Shown: one piece after another, positions 22,801 to 36,238 of the stretch
How the letters are laid out: each line of letters opens with the position of its first letter
How positions within the stretch are numbered: position 1 is the stretch's first letter
Translations under genes and position numbers: made by a program
From: Diplolepis rosae
Taxonomy: Eukaryota; Arthropoda; Insecta; Hymenoptera; Diplolepididae
DNA length: 64,000 nucleotides
Direction: 5' to 3'
Assembly (NCBI GenBank): GCA_030998225.1
Contig: JAPYXD010000712.1
Location: 310,001 to 374,000, forward strand
The notes under the pieces: generated by a model
The model's input: the letters and a program-made list of their open reading frames with translations, nothing else
Databases searched by the model: none
Told to the model about the DNA's origin: nothing

Positions 22801-25800
22801 CCGGCCGGACTGGGTTCCTACCTGACTTATAGGTCCTGAAGTTAAAATACGAAAATATGTTTCTACTCGGATCCTATCCAGTTTATATAAGGCAGTTGTA
22901 TATTTGTAAATTTTGAAGATGAAAGTGCTTCTTTTATCGGGCCCTACCTGGTTCCTAACTGGCATTTGGATCCAGAAGTAAAAAAAAAATACTTTTCTAC
23001 CCGGATCCTTTCTAGTTTCTATAAGGCAGTTGTATACTTGTAAATTTTCAAGATAAAAGTGCTTCTTATATCCGACTCTACCTGGTTCCTAACTGGCATA
23101 TGGGTCCTGAAGCTAAAATACGAAAATATGTTTCTACTCGGATCCTATCTAGTTTCTATAAGGCAGCTGTATATTTGTAAATTTTGAAGATGAAAGGGCT
23201 TCTTTTATCAGGCCCTACCTGGTTCCTAACTGGCATTTGGATCCAGAAGTTAAATAAAAATATGTTTCTACCCAGATCCTATCCATTTTCTATAAGTCAG
23301 TTGTAGACTTGTAAATTTTCAAGATAAAAGTGCTTCTTTTATCGGGCCCTACCTGGTTCCTAACTGGCATTTGGATCCAGAAGTAATAAAAAAAATACTT
23401 TTCTACCCGGATCCTTTCTAGTTTCTATAAGGCAGTTGTATACTTGTAAATTTTCAAGATAAAAGTGCTTCTTATATCCGGCCCTACCTGGTTCCTAACT
23501 GGCATTTGGATCCAGAAGTAAAAAAAATACTTTTCTACCCGGATCCTATCCAGTTTCTATAAGGCAGTTGTATACTTGTAAATTTTCTAGATAAAAGTGC
23601 TTCTTATATCCGGCCCTACCTGGTTCCTAACTGGCATATGGGTCCTGAAGTCAAAATATGAAAATATGTTTCTACTCGGATCCTATCCAGTTTCTATAAG
23701 GCAGATGTATATTTGTAAATTTTGAAGATGAAAGTGCTTCTTTTATCTGGCCCTACCTGGTTCCTAACTGGCATTTGGATCCAGAAGTAATAAAAAAAAT
23801 ACTTTTCTACCCGGATCCTTTCTAGTTTCTATAAGGCAGTTGTATACTTGTATATTTTCAAGATGAAAGTGCTTCTTTTATCGGGCCCTACCTGGTTCCT
23901 AACTGGCATTTGGATCCAGAAGTAAAAAAAAAATAATTTTCTACCAAGATCCTATCCAGTTTCTATAAGCCAGTTGTAGACTTGTAAATTTTCAAGATAA
24001 AAGTGCTTCTTATATCCGACTCTACCTGGTTCCTAACTGGCATATGGGTCCTGAAGCTAAAATACGAAAATATGTTTCTACTCGGATCCTATCTAGTTTC
24101 TATAAGGCAGTTGTATATTTGTAAATTTTGAAGATGAAAGTGCTTCTTTTATCAGGCCCTACCTGGTTCTTAACTGGCATTTGGATCCAGAAGTTAAATA
24201 AAAATATGTTTCTACCCAGATCCTATCCATTTTCTATAAGTCAGTTGTAGACTTGTAAATTTTCAAGATAAAAGTGCTTCTTATATCCGACTCTACCTGG
24301 TTCCTAACTGGCATATGGGTCCTGAAGCTAAAATACGAAAATATGTTTCTACTCGGATCCTATCTAGTTTCTATAAGGCAGTTGTATATTTGTAAATTTT
24401 GAAGATGAAAGTGCTTCTTTTATCAGGCCCTACCTGGTTCTTAACTGGCATTTGGATCCAGAAGTTAAATAAAAATATGTTTCTACCCAGATCCTATCCA
24501 TTTTCTATAAGTCAGTTGTAGACTTGTAAATTTTCAAGATAAAAGTGCTTCTTATATCCGGCCCTACCTGGTTCCTAACTGGCATATGGGTCCTGAAGCT
24601 AAAATACGAAAATATGTTTCTACTCGGATCCTATCTAGTTTCTATAAGGCAGTTGTATATTTGTAAATTTTAAAGATGAAAGTGCTTCTTTTATCGGGCC
24701 CTACCTGGTTCCTAACTGGCATATGGGTCCTGAAGTTAAAATACGAAAATATGTTTCTACTCGGATCCTATCCAGTTTCTATAAGGCAGTTGTATATTTG
24801 TAAATTTTGAAGATGAAAGTGCTTCTTATATCCGGCCCTACCTGGTTCCTAACTGGCATATGGGTCCTGAAGTTAAAATACGAAAATATGTTTCTACTCG
24901 GATCCTATCCAGTTTCTGTAAGGCAATTGTATATTTGTAAATTTTCAAGATAAAAGTGTTTCTTATATCCGGCCCTACCTGGTTCCTAACTGGCATATGG
25001 GTCCTGAAGTTAAAATACGAAAATATGTTTCTACTCGGATCCTATCCAGTTTCTATAAGGCAATTGTATATTTGTAAATTTTGAAGATGAAAGTGCTTCT
25101 TTTATCGGGCCCTACCTGGTTCCTAACTGGCATATGGGTCCTGAAGTTAAAATACGAAAATATGTTTCTACTCGGATCCTATCCAGTTTCTGTAAGGCAA
25201 TTGTATATTTGTAAATTTTCAAGATAAAAGTGTTTCTTATATCCGGCCCTACCTGGTTCCTAACTGGCATATGGGTCCTGAAGTTAAAATACGAAAATAT
25301 GTTTCTACTCGGATCCTATCTAGTTTCTATAAGGCAGTTGTATATTTGTAAATTTTAAAGATGAAAGTGCTTCTTTTATCGGGCCCTACCTGGTTCCTAA
25401 CTGGCATATGGGTCCTGAAGTTAAAATACGAAAATATGTGTCTACTCGGATCCTATCCAGTTTCTATAAGGCAGTTGTATATTTGTAAATTTTGAAGATG
25501 AAAGTGCTTCTTTTATCGGGCCCTACCTGGTTCCTAACTGGCATATGGGTCCTGAAGTTAAAATACGAAAATATGTTTCTACTCGGATCCTATCCAGTTT
25601 CTGTAAGGCAGTTGTATATTTGTAAATTTTCAAGATAAAAGTGCTTCTTATATCCGGCCCTACCTGGTTCCTAACTGGCATATGGGTCCTGAAGCTAAAA
25701 TACGAAAATATGTTTCTACTCGGATCCTATCTAGTTTCTATAAGGCAGTTGTATATTTGTAAATTTTAAAGATGAAAGTGCTTCTTTTATCGGGCCCTAC

Positions 25801-27444
25801 CTGGTTCCTAACTGGCATTTGGATCCAGAAGTAAAAAAAAAATACTTTTCTACCCGGATCCTTTCTAGTTTCTATAAGGCAGTTGTATACTTGTATATTT
25901 TCAAGATGAAAGTGCTTCTCCTATCCGGCCGGACTGGGTTCCTACCTGACTTATAGGTCCTGAAGTTAAAATACGAAAATATGTTTCTACTCGGATCCTA
26001 TCCAGTTTATATAAGGCAGTTGTATATTTGTAAATTTTGAAGATGAAAGTGCTTCTTTTATCGGGCCCTACCTGGGTCCTAACTGGCATATGGGTCCTGA
26101 AGTTAAAATACGAAAATATGTGTCTACTCGGATCCTATCCAGTTTCTATAAGGCAGTTGTATATTTGTAAATTTTGAAGATGAAAGTGCTTCTTTTATCG
26201 GGCCCTACCTGGTTCCTAACTGGCATTTGGATCCAGAAGTAAAAAAAAAATACTTTTCTACCAAGATCCTATCCAGTTTCTATAAGGCAGTTGTAGACTT
26301 GTAAATTTTCAATATAAAAGTGCTTCTTATATCCGGCCCTACCTGGTTCCTAACTGGCATATGGGTCCTGAAGTTAAAATACGAAAATATGTTTCTACTC
26401 GGATCCTATCCAGTTTCTATAAGGCAGTTGTATATTTGTAAATTTTGAAGATGAAAGTGCTTCTTTTATCGGGCCCTACCTGGTTCCTAACTGGCATATG
26501 GGTCCTGAAGCTAAAATACGAAAATATGTTTCTACTCGGATCCTATCTAGTTTCTATAAGGCAGTTGTATATTTGTAAATTTTAAAGATGAAAGTGCTTC
26601 TTTTATCGGGCCCTACCTGGTTCCTAACTGGCATTTGGATCCAGAAGTAAAAAAAAAAATAATTTTCTACCAAGATCCTATCCAGTTTCTATAATGCAGT
26701 TGTAGACTTGTATATTTTCAAGATGAAAGTGCTTCTCCTATCCGGCCGTACTGGGTTCCTACCTATCTTATAGGTCCTGAAGTTAAAATACGAAAATATG
26801 TTTCTACTCGGATCCTACCCAGTTTCTGTAAGGCAGTTGTATACTTGTAAATTTTCAAGATAAAAGTGCTTCTTATATCCGGCCCTACCTGGTTCCTAAC
26901 TGGCATATGGGTCCTGAAGTCAAAATATGAAAATATGTTTCTACTCGGATCCTATCCAGTTTCTGTAAGGCAATTGTATATTTGTAAATTTTCAAGATAA
27001 AAGTGTTTCTTATATCCGGCCCTACCTGGTTCCTAACTGGCATATGGGTCCTGAAGTTAAAATACGAAAATATGTTTCTACTCGGATCCTATCCAGTTTC
27101 TGTAAGGCAATTGTATATTTGTAAATGTTGAAGATGAAAGTGCTTCTCCTATCCGGCCGTACTGGGTTCCTACCTGACTTATAGGTCCTGGAAGTTAAAA
27201 TACTAAAATAAGTATCTAATCGGATCCTATCTAGTTTATATAAGGCAGCTGTATATTTGTAAATTTTGAAGATGAAAGTGCTTCTTTTATCAGGCCCTAC
27301 CTGGTTCCTAACTGGCATATGGGTCCTGAAGCTAAAATACGAAAATATGTTTCTACTCGGATCCTATCTAGTTTCTATAAGGCAGCTGTATATTTGTAAA
27401 TTTTGAAGATGAAAGGGCTTCTTTTATCAGGCCCTACCTGGTTC
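19836..27444 (+). repeat. 7.61-kb (56-monomer) tandem duplication, copy 1
   Basis: Starts at a class b monomer boundary and matches 27,445-35,056 at offset 7,600-7,616 throughout. Marker pairs are 'aactttgaag' 20,061/27,669, 'aaatttacaag' near 20,461/28,070, 'cctacctatc' 26,758/34,371, 'gttgaagatg' 27,127/34,740 and 'aaggcagctg' 27,379/34,991. Small offset changes reflect A-run and monomer-class differences near 21.06-21.3 kb, where the copies have become mosaic. Confidence 0.92.
24575..25807 (+). repeat. Homogeneous tract of nine consecutive class a monomers
   Basis: Nine class a monomers of about 137 bp follow each other without a class b, c, d or e monomer, which is unusual in blocks I and II. 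Within it, variants 'gcaattg' and 'tgtttcttatatcc' alternate with a period of about two to three monomers. It is preserved at the same length (1,233 bp) at 32,191-33,423. Confidence 0.88.
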
Positions 27445-30400
27445 CTAACTGGCATTTGGATCCAGAAGTAAAAAAAAAATACTTTTCTACCCGGATCCTT
27501 TCTAGTTTCTATAAGGCAGTTGTATACTTGTAAATTTTCAAGATAAAAGTGTTTCTTATATCCGGCCCTACCTGGTTCCTAACTGGCATATGGGTCCTGA
27601 AGTCAAAATATGAAAATATGTTTCTACTCGGATCCTATCCAGTTTCTATAAGGCAGATGTATATTTGTAAACTTTGAAGATGAAAGTGCTTCTTTTATCG
27701 GGCCCTACCTGGTTTCTAACTGGCATTTGGATCCAGAAGTAAAAAAAAAATACTTTTCTACGCGGATCCTTTCAGGTTTCTATAAGCCAGTTGTAGACTT
27801 GTAAATTTTCAAGATAAAAGTGCTTCTTATATCCGACTCTACCTGGTTCCTAACTGGCATATGGGTCCTGAAGCTAAAATACGAAAATATGTTTCTACTC
27901 GGATCCTATCTAGTTTCTATAAGGCAGTTGTATATTTGTAAATTTTGAAGATGAAAGTGCTTCTTTTATCAGGCCCTACCTGGTTCTTAACTGGCATTTG
28001 GATCCAGAAGTTAAATAAAAATATGTTTCTACCCAGATCCTATCCATTTTCTATAAGTCAGTTGTAGACTTGTAAATTTACAAGATAAAAGTGCTTCTTA
28101 TATCCGACTCTACCTGGTTCCTAACTGGCATATGGGTCCTGAAGCTAAAATACGAAAATATGTTTCTACTCGGATCCTATCTAGTTTCTATAAGGCAGTT
28201 GTATATTTGTAAATTTTGAAGATGAAAGTGCTTCTTTTATCAGGCCCTACCTGGTTCTTAACTGGCATTTGGATCCAGAAGTTAAATAAAAATATGTTTC
28301 TACCCAGATCCTATCCATTTTCTATAAGTCAGTTGTAGACTTGTAAATTTTCAAGATAAAAGTGCTTCTTATATCCGGCCCTACCTGGTTCCTAACTGGC
28401 ATATGGGTCCTGAAGTTAAAATACGAAAATATGTTTCTACTCGGATCCTATCCAGTTTCTATAAGGCAGTTGTATATTTGTAAATTTTCAAGATAAAAGT
28501 GCTTCTTATATCCGGCCCTACCTGGTTCCTAACTGGGATATGGGTCCTGAAGTTAAAATACGAAAATATGTGTCTACTCGGATCCTATCCAGTTTCTGTA
28601 AGGCAGTTGTATATTTGTAAATTTTGAAGATGAAAGTGCTTCTTTTATCGGGCCCTACCTGGTTCCTAACTGGCATTTGGATCCTGAAGTTAAAATACGA
28701 AAATATGTTTCTACTCGGATCCTATCCAGTTTCTGTAAGGCAGTTGTATATTTGTAAATTTTGAAGATGAAAGTGCTTCTTTTATCGGGCCCTACCTGGT
28801 TCCTAACTGGCATTTGGATCCAGAAGTAAAAAAAAAATAATTTTCTACCAAGATCCTATCCAGTTTCTATAAGCCAGTTGTAGACTTGTAAATTTTCAAG
28901 ATAAAAGTGCTTCTTATATCCGACTCTACCTGGTTCCTAACTGGCATATGGGTCCTGAAGCTAAAATACGAAAATATGTTTCTACTCGGATCCTATCCAG
29001 TTTCTATAAGGCAGTTGTATATTTGTAAATTTTCAAGATAAAAGTGCTTCTTATATCCGGCCCTACCTGGTTCCTAACTGGCATATGGGTCCTGAAGTTA
29101 AAATACGAAAATATGTTTCTACTCGGATCCTATCCATTTTCTATAAGGCAGTTGTATATTTGTAAATTTTAAAGATGAAAGTGCTTCTTTTATCGGGCCC
29201 TACCTGGTTCCTAACTGGCATTTGGATCCAGAAGTAAAAAAAATAATACTTTTCTACCCGGATCCTATCCAGTTTCTATAAGGCAGTTGTAGACTTGTAA
29301 ATTTTCAATATAAAAGTGCTTCTTATATCCGGCCCTACCTGGTTCCTAACTGGCATATGGGTCCTGAAGTTAAAATACGAAAATATGTTTCTACTCGGAT
29401 CCTATCCAGTTTCTATAAGGCAGTTGTATACTTGTAAATTTTCAAGATAAAAGTGCTTCTTATATCCGGCCCTACCTGGTTCCTAACTGGCATTTGGATC
29501 CAGAAGTTAAATAAAAATATGTTTCTACCCAGATCCTATCCATTTTCTATAAGTCAGTTGTAGACTTGTAAATTTTCAAGATAAAAGTGCTTCTTTTATC
29601 GGGCCCTACCTGGTTCCTAACTGGCATTTGGATCCAGAAGTAATAAAAAAAATACTTTTCTACCCGGATCCTTTCTAGTTTCTATAAGGCAGTTGTATAC
29701 TTGTATATTTTCAAGATGAAAGTGCTTCTTTTATCGGGCCCTACCTGGTTCCTAACTGGCATTTGGATCCAGAAGTTAAATAAAAATACTTTTCTACCCG
29801 GATCCTTTCTAGTTTCTATAAGGCAGTTGTATACTTGTAAATTTTCAAGATAAAAGTGTTTCTTATATCCGGCCCTACCTGGTTCCTAACTGGCATATGG
29901 GTCCTGAAGTCAAAATATGAAAATATGTTTCTACTCGGATCCTATCCAGTTTCTATAAGGCAGATGTATATTTGTAAATTTTGAAGATGAAAGTGCTTCT
30001 TTTATCGGGCCCTACCTGGTTTCTAACTGGCATTTGGATCCAGAAGTAAAAAAAAAATACTTTTCTACGCGGATCCTTTCCGGTTTCTATAAGCCAGTTG
30101 TAGACTTGTAAATTTTCAAGATAAAAGTGCTTCTTATATCCGGCCCTACCTGGTTCCTAACTGGCATATGGGTCCTGAAGTTAAAATACGAAAATATGTT
30201 TCTACTCGGATCCTATCCAGTTTCTGTAAGGCAGTTGTATATTTGTAAATTTTCAAGATAAAAGTGTTTCTTATATCCGGCCCTACCTGGTTCCTAACTG
30301 GCATATGGGTCCTGAAGTTAAAATACGAAAATATGTTTCTACTCGGATCCTATCCAGTTTCTGTAAGGCAATTGTATATTTGTAAATGTTGAAGATGAAA

Positions 30401-33400
30401 GTGCTTCTCCTATCCGGCCGGACTGGGTTCCTACCTGACTTATAGGTCCTGAAGTTAAAATACGAAAATATGTTTCTACTCGGATCCTATCCAGTTTATA
30501 TAAGGCAGTTGTATATTTGTAAATTTTGAAGATGAAAGTGCTTCTTTTATCGGGCCCTACCTGGTTCCTAACTGGCATTTGGATCCAGAAGTAAAAAAAA
30601 ATACTTTTCTACCCGGATCCTTTCTAGTTTCTATAAGGCAGTTGTATACTTGTAAATTTTCAAGATAAAAGTGCTTCTTATATCCGACTCTACCTGGTTC
30701 CTAACTGGCATATGGGTCCTGAAGCTAAAATACGAAAATATGTTTCTACTCGGATCCTATCTAGTTTCTATAAGGCAGCTGTATATTTGTAAATTTTGAA
30801 GATGAAAGGGCTTCTTTTATCAGGCCCTACCTGGTTCCTAACTGGCATTTGGATCCAGAAGTTAAATAAAAATATGTTTCTACCCAGATCCTATCCATTT
30901 TCTATAAGTCAGTTGTAGACTTGTAAATTTTCAAGATAAAAGTGCTTCTTTTATCGGGCCCTACCTGGTTCCTAACTGGCATTTGGATCCAGAAGTAATA
31001 AAAAAAATACTTTTCTACCCGGATCCTTTCTAGTTTCTATAAGGCAGTTGTATACTTGTATATTTTCAAGATGAAAGTGCTTCTTTTATCGGGCCCTACC
31101 TGGTTCCTAACTGGCATTTGGATCCAGAAGTAAAAAAAAAAATACTTTTCTACCCGGATCCTTTCTAGTTTCTATAAGGCAGTTGTATACTTGTAAATTT
31201 TCAAGATAAAAGTGTTTCTTATATCCGGCCCTACCTGGTTCCTAACTGGCATATGGGTCCTGAAGTCAAAATATGAAAATATGTTTCTACTCGGATCCTA
31301 TCCAGTTTCTATAAGGCAGATGTATATTTGTAAATTTTGAAGATGAAAGTGCTTCTTTTATCTGGCCCTACCTGGTTCCTAACTGGCATTTGGATCCAGA
31401 AGTAATAAAAAAAATACTTTTCTACCCGGATCCTTTCTAGTTTCTATAAGGCAGTTGTATACTTGTATATTTTCAAGATGAAAGTGCTTCTTTTATCGGG
31501 CCCTACCTGGTTCCTAACTGGCATTTGGATCCAGAAGTAAAAAAAAAAATACTTTTCTACGCGGATCCTTTCCGGTTTCTATAAGACAGTTGTAGACTTG
31601 TAAATTTTCAAGATAAAAGTGCTTCTTATATCCGACTCTACCTGGTTCCTAACTGGCATATGGGTCCTGAAGCTAAAATACGAAAATATGTTTCTACTCG
31701 GATCCTATCTAGTTTCTATAAGGCAGTTGTATATTTGTAAATTTTGAAGATGAAAGTGCTTCTTTTATCAGGCCCTACCTGGTTCTTAACTGGCATTTGG
31801 ATCCAGAAGTTAAATAAAAATATGTTTCTACCCAGATCCTATCCATTTTCTATAAGTCAGTTGTAGACTTGTAAATTTTCAAGATAAAAGTGCTTCTTAT
31901 ATCCGACTCTACCTGGTTCCTAACTGGCATATGGGTCCTGAAGCTAAAATACGAAAATATGTTTCTACTCGGATCCTATCTAGTTTCTATAAGGCAGTTG
32001 TATATTTGTAAATTTTGAAGATGAAAGTGCTTCTTTTATCAGGCCCTACCTGGTTCCTAACTGGCATTTGGATCCAGAAGTTAAATAAAAATATGTTTCT
32101 ACCCAGATCCTATCCATTTTCTATAAGTCAGTTGTAGACTTGTAAATTTTCAAGATAAAAGTGCTTCTTATATCCGGCCCTACCTGGTTCCTAACTGGCA
32201 TATGGGTCCTGAAGCTAAAATACGAAAATATGTTTCTACTCGGATCCTATCTAGTTTCTATAAGGCAGTTGTATATTTGTAAATTTTAAAGATGAAAGTG
32301 CTTCTTTTATCGGGCCCTACCTGGTTCCTAACTGGCATATGGGTCCTGAAGTTAAAATACGAAAATATGTTTCTACTCGGATCCTATCCAGTTTCTATAA
32401 GGCAGTTGTATATTTGTAAATTTTGAAGATGAAAGTGCTTCTTATATCCGGCCCTACCTGGTTCCTAACTGGCATATGGGTCCTGAAGTTAAAATACGAA
32501 AATATGTTTCTACTCGGATCCTATCCAGTTTCTGTAAGGCAATTGTATATTTGTAAATTTTCAAGATAAAAGTGTTTCTTATATCCGGCCCTACCTGGTT
32601 CCTAACTGGCATATGGGTCCTGAAGTTAAAATACGAAAATATGTTTCTACTCGGATCCTATCCAGTTTCTATAAGGCAATTGTATATTTGTAAATTTTGA
32701 AGATGAAAGTGCTTCTTTTATCGGGCCCTACCTGGTTCCTAACTGGCATATGGGTCCTGAAGTTAAAATACGAAAATATGTTTCTACTCGGATCCTATCC
32801 AGTTTCTGTAAGGCAATTGTATATTTGTAAATTTTCAAGATAAAAGTGTTTCTTATATCCGGCCCTACCTGGTTCCTAACTGGCATATGGGTCCTGAAGT
32901 TAAAATACGAAAATATGTTTCTACTCGGATCCTATCTAGTTTCTATAAGGCAGTTGTATATTTGTAAATTTTAAAGATGAAAGTGCTTCTTTTATCGGGC
33001 CCTACCTGGTTCCTAACTGGCATATGGGTCCTGAAGTTAAAATACGAAAATATGTTTCTACTCGGATCCTATCCAGTTTCTATAAGGCAGTTGTATATTT
33101 GTAAATTTTGAAGATGAAAGTGCTTCTTATATCCGGCCCTACCTGGTTCCTAACTGGCATATGGGTCCTGAAGTTAAAATACGAAAATATGTTTCTACTC
33201 GGATCCTATCCAGTTTCTGTAAGGCAGTTGTATATTTGTAAATTTTGAAGATAAAAGTGCTTCTTATATCCGGCCCTACCTGGTTCCTAACTGGCATATG
33301 GGTCCTGAAGCTAAAATACGAAAATATGTTTCTACTCGGATCCTATCTAGTTTCTATAAGGCAGTTGTATATTTGTAAATTTTAAAGATGAAAGTGCTTC

Positions 33401-35056
33401 TTTTATCGGGCCCTACCTGGTTCCTAACTGGCATTTGGATCCAGAAGTAAAAAAAATACTTTTCTACCCGGATCCTTTCTAGTTTCTATAAGGCAGTTGT
33501 ATACTTGTATATTTTCAAGATGAAAGTGCTTCTCCTATCCGGCCGGACTGGGTTCCTACCTGACTTATAGGTCCTGAAGTTAAAATACGAAAATATGTTT
33601 CTACTCGGATCCTATCCAGTTTATATAAGGCAGTTGTATATTTGTAAATTTTGAAGATGAAAGTGCTTCTTTTATCGGGCCCTACCTGGTTCCTAACTGG
33701 CATATGGGTCCTGAAGTTAAAATACGAAAATATGTTTCTACTCGGATCCTATCCAGTTTCTATAAGGCAGTTGTATATTTGTAAATTTTGAAGATGAAAG
33801 TGCTTCTTTTATCGGGCCCTACCTGGTTCCTAACTGGCATTTGGATCCAGAAGTAAAAAAAAAATACTTTTCTACCAAGATCCTATCCAGTTTCTATAAG
33901 GCAGTTGTAGACTTGTAAATTTTCAATATAAAAGTGCTTCTTATATCCGGCCCTACCTGGTTCCTAACTGGCATATGGGTCCTGAAGTTAAAATACGAAA
34001 AATATGTTTCTACTCGGATCCTATCCAGTTTCTATAAGGCAGTTGTATATTTGTAAATTTTGAAGATGAAAGTGCTTCTTTTATCGGGCCCTACCTGGTT
34101 CCTAACTGGCATATGGGTCCTGAAGCTAAAATACGAAAATATGTTTCTACTCGGATCCTATCCAGTTTCTATAAGGCAGTTGTATATTTGTAAATTTTAA
34201 AGATGAAAGTGCTTCTTTTATCGGGCCCTACCTGGTTCCTAACTGGCATTTGGATCCAGAAGTAAAAAAAAATAATTTTCTACCAAGATCCTATCCAGTT
34301 TCTATAATGCAGTTGTAGACTTGTATATTTTCAAGATGAAAGTGCTTCTCCTATCCGGCCGTACTGGGTTCCTACCTATCTTATAGGTCCTGAAGTTAAA
34401 ATACGAAAATATGTTTCTACTCGGATCCTACCCAGTTTCTGTAAGGCAGTTGTATACTTGTAAATTTTCAAGATAAAAGTGCTTCTTATATCCGGCCCTA
34501 CCTGGTTCCTAACTGGCATGTGGGTCCTGAAGTTAAAATACGAAAATATGTTTCTACTCGGATCCTATCCAGTTTCTGTAAGGCAATTGTATATTTGTAA
34601 ATTTTCAAGATAAAAGTGTTTCTTATATCCGGCCCTACCTGGTTCCTAACTGGCATATGGGTCCTGAAGTTAAAATACGAAAATATGTTTCTACTCGGAT
34701 CCTATCCAGTTTCTGTAAGGCAATTGTATATTTGTAAATGTTGAAGATGAAAGTGCTTCTCCTATCCGGCCGTACTGGGTTCCTACCTGACTTATAGGTC
34801 CTGAAGTTAAAATACGAAAATATGTTTCTACTCGGATCCTATCCAGTTTATATAAGGCAGTTGTAGACTTGTACATTTTCAAGATAAAAGTGCTTCTTAT
34901 ATCCGACTCTACCTGGTTCCTAACTGGCATATGGGTCCTGAAGCTAAAATACGAAAATATGTTTCTACTCGGATCCTATCTAGTTTCTATAAGGCAGCTG
35001 TATATTTGTAAATTTTGAAGATGAAAGGGCTTCTTTTATCAGGCCCTACCTGGTTC
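27445..35056 (+). repeat. 7.61-kb (56-monomer) tandem duplication, copy 2
   Basis: Directly abuts copy 1 at a monomer boundary. At the junction a 'gaaagggcttc' monomer (27,3xx) is followed by a class b monomer. In the other places where 'gaaagggcttc' occurs (19.53, 23.19, 30.8, 35.0 and 36.4 kb) a class e monomer follows, so the junction order at 27,445 is the novel one created by the exchange. Confidence 0.92.
32191..33423 (+). repeat. Homogeneous class a tract, duplicated copy
   Basis: Partner of 24,575-25,807 with identical length and monomer count, flanked on the right by the same class b then 'ccggccggactggg' class c monomers. Confidence 0.88.
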
Positions 35057-35699
35057 CTAACTGGCATTTGGATCCAGAAGTTAAATAAAAATATGTTTCT
35101 ACCCAGATCCTATCCATTTTCTATAAGTCAGTTGTAGACTTGTAAATTTTCAAGATAAAAGTGCTTCTTTTATCGGGCCCTACCTGGTTCCTAACTGGCA
35201 TTTGGATCCAGAAGTAATAAAAAAAATACTTTTCTACCCGGATCCTTTCTAGTTTCTATAAGGCAGTTGTATACTTGTATATTTTCAAGATGAAAGTGCT
35301 TCTTTTATCGGGCCCTACCTGGTTCCTAACTGGCATTTGGATCCAGAAGTAAAAAAAAAATACTTTTCTACCCGGATCCTTTCTAGTTTCTATAAGGCAG
35401 TTGTATACTTGTAAATTTTCAAGATAAAAGTGTTTCTTATATCCGGCCCTACCTGGTTCCTAACTGGCATATGGGTCCTGAAGTCAAAATATGAAAATAT
35501 GTTTCTACTCGGATCCTATCCAGTTTCTATAAGGCAGATGTATATTTGTAAATTTTGAAGATGAAAGTGCTTCTTTTATCGGGCCCTACCTGGTTTCTAA
35601 CTGGCATTTGGATCCAGAAGTAAAAAAAAAATACTTTTCTACGCGGATCCTTTCAGGTTTCTATAAGCCAGTTGTAGACTTGTAAATTTTCAAGATAAA
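34880..35699 (+). repeat. Six-monomer cassette, copy 1 of a 10-monomer-spaced pair
   Basis: The order 'ccgactctacc', 'gcagctg/gaaagggcttc', class e, 'aagtaataaaa', class b, 'gtcaaaatatg', 'tttcaggtttc' recurs 1,359 bp downstream (10 monomers). Part of it overlaps the end of the 7.61-kb copy 2. Confidence 0.85.
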
Positions 35700-36004
35700 A
35701 GTGCTTCTTATATCCGGCCCTACCTGGTTCCTAACTGGCATATGGGTCCTGAAGCTAAAATACGAAAATATGTTTCTACTCGGATCCTATCCAGTTTCTG
35801 TAAGGCAATTGTATATTTGTAAATTTTCAAGATAAAAGTGCTTCTTATATCCGGCCCTACCTGGTTCCTAACTGGCATATGGGTCCTGAAGCTAAAATAC
35901 GAAAATATGTTTCTACTCGGATCCTATCTAGTTTCTATAAGGCAGTTGTATATTTGTAAATTTTGAAGATGAAAGTGCTTCTCCTATCCGGCCGTACTGG
36001 GTTC

Positions 36005-36141
36005 CTACCTAACTTATAGGTCCTGAAGTTAAAATACGAAAATATGTTTCTACTCGGATCCTTTCCGGTTTCTATAAGGCAGTTGTCGACTTGTTAATTT
36101 TCAAGATGAAAGTGCTTCTCCTATCCGGCCCTACCTGGTTC
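36005..36141 (+). repeat. Displaced SalI-bearing monomer
   Basis: This monomer has a class c left end but a right half reading 'cctttccggtttctat' and 'gttgtcgacttgttaattt', as in the dimer HOR at 17.1-17.6 kb. GTCGAC is otherwise confined to positions left of 17.5 kb. Its flanks are ordinary block II monomers. Confidence 0.85.
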
Positions 36142-36238
36142 CTAACTGGCATTTGGATCCTGAAGTTAAAATACGAAAATATGTTTCTACTCGGATCCTA
36201 TCTAGTTTCTATAAGGCAGTTGTATATTTGTAAATTTT

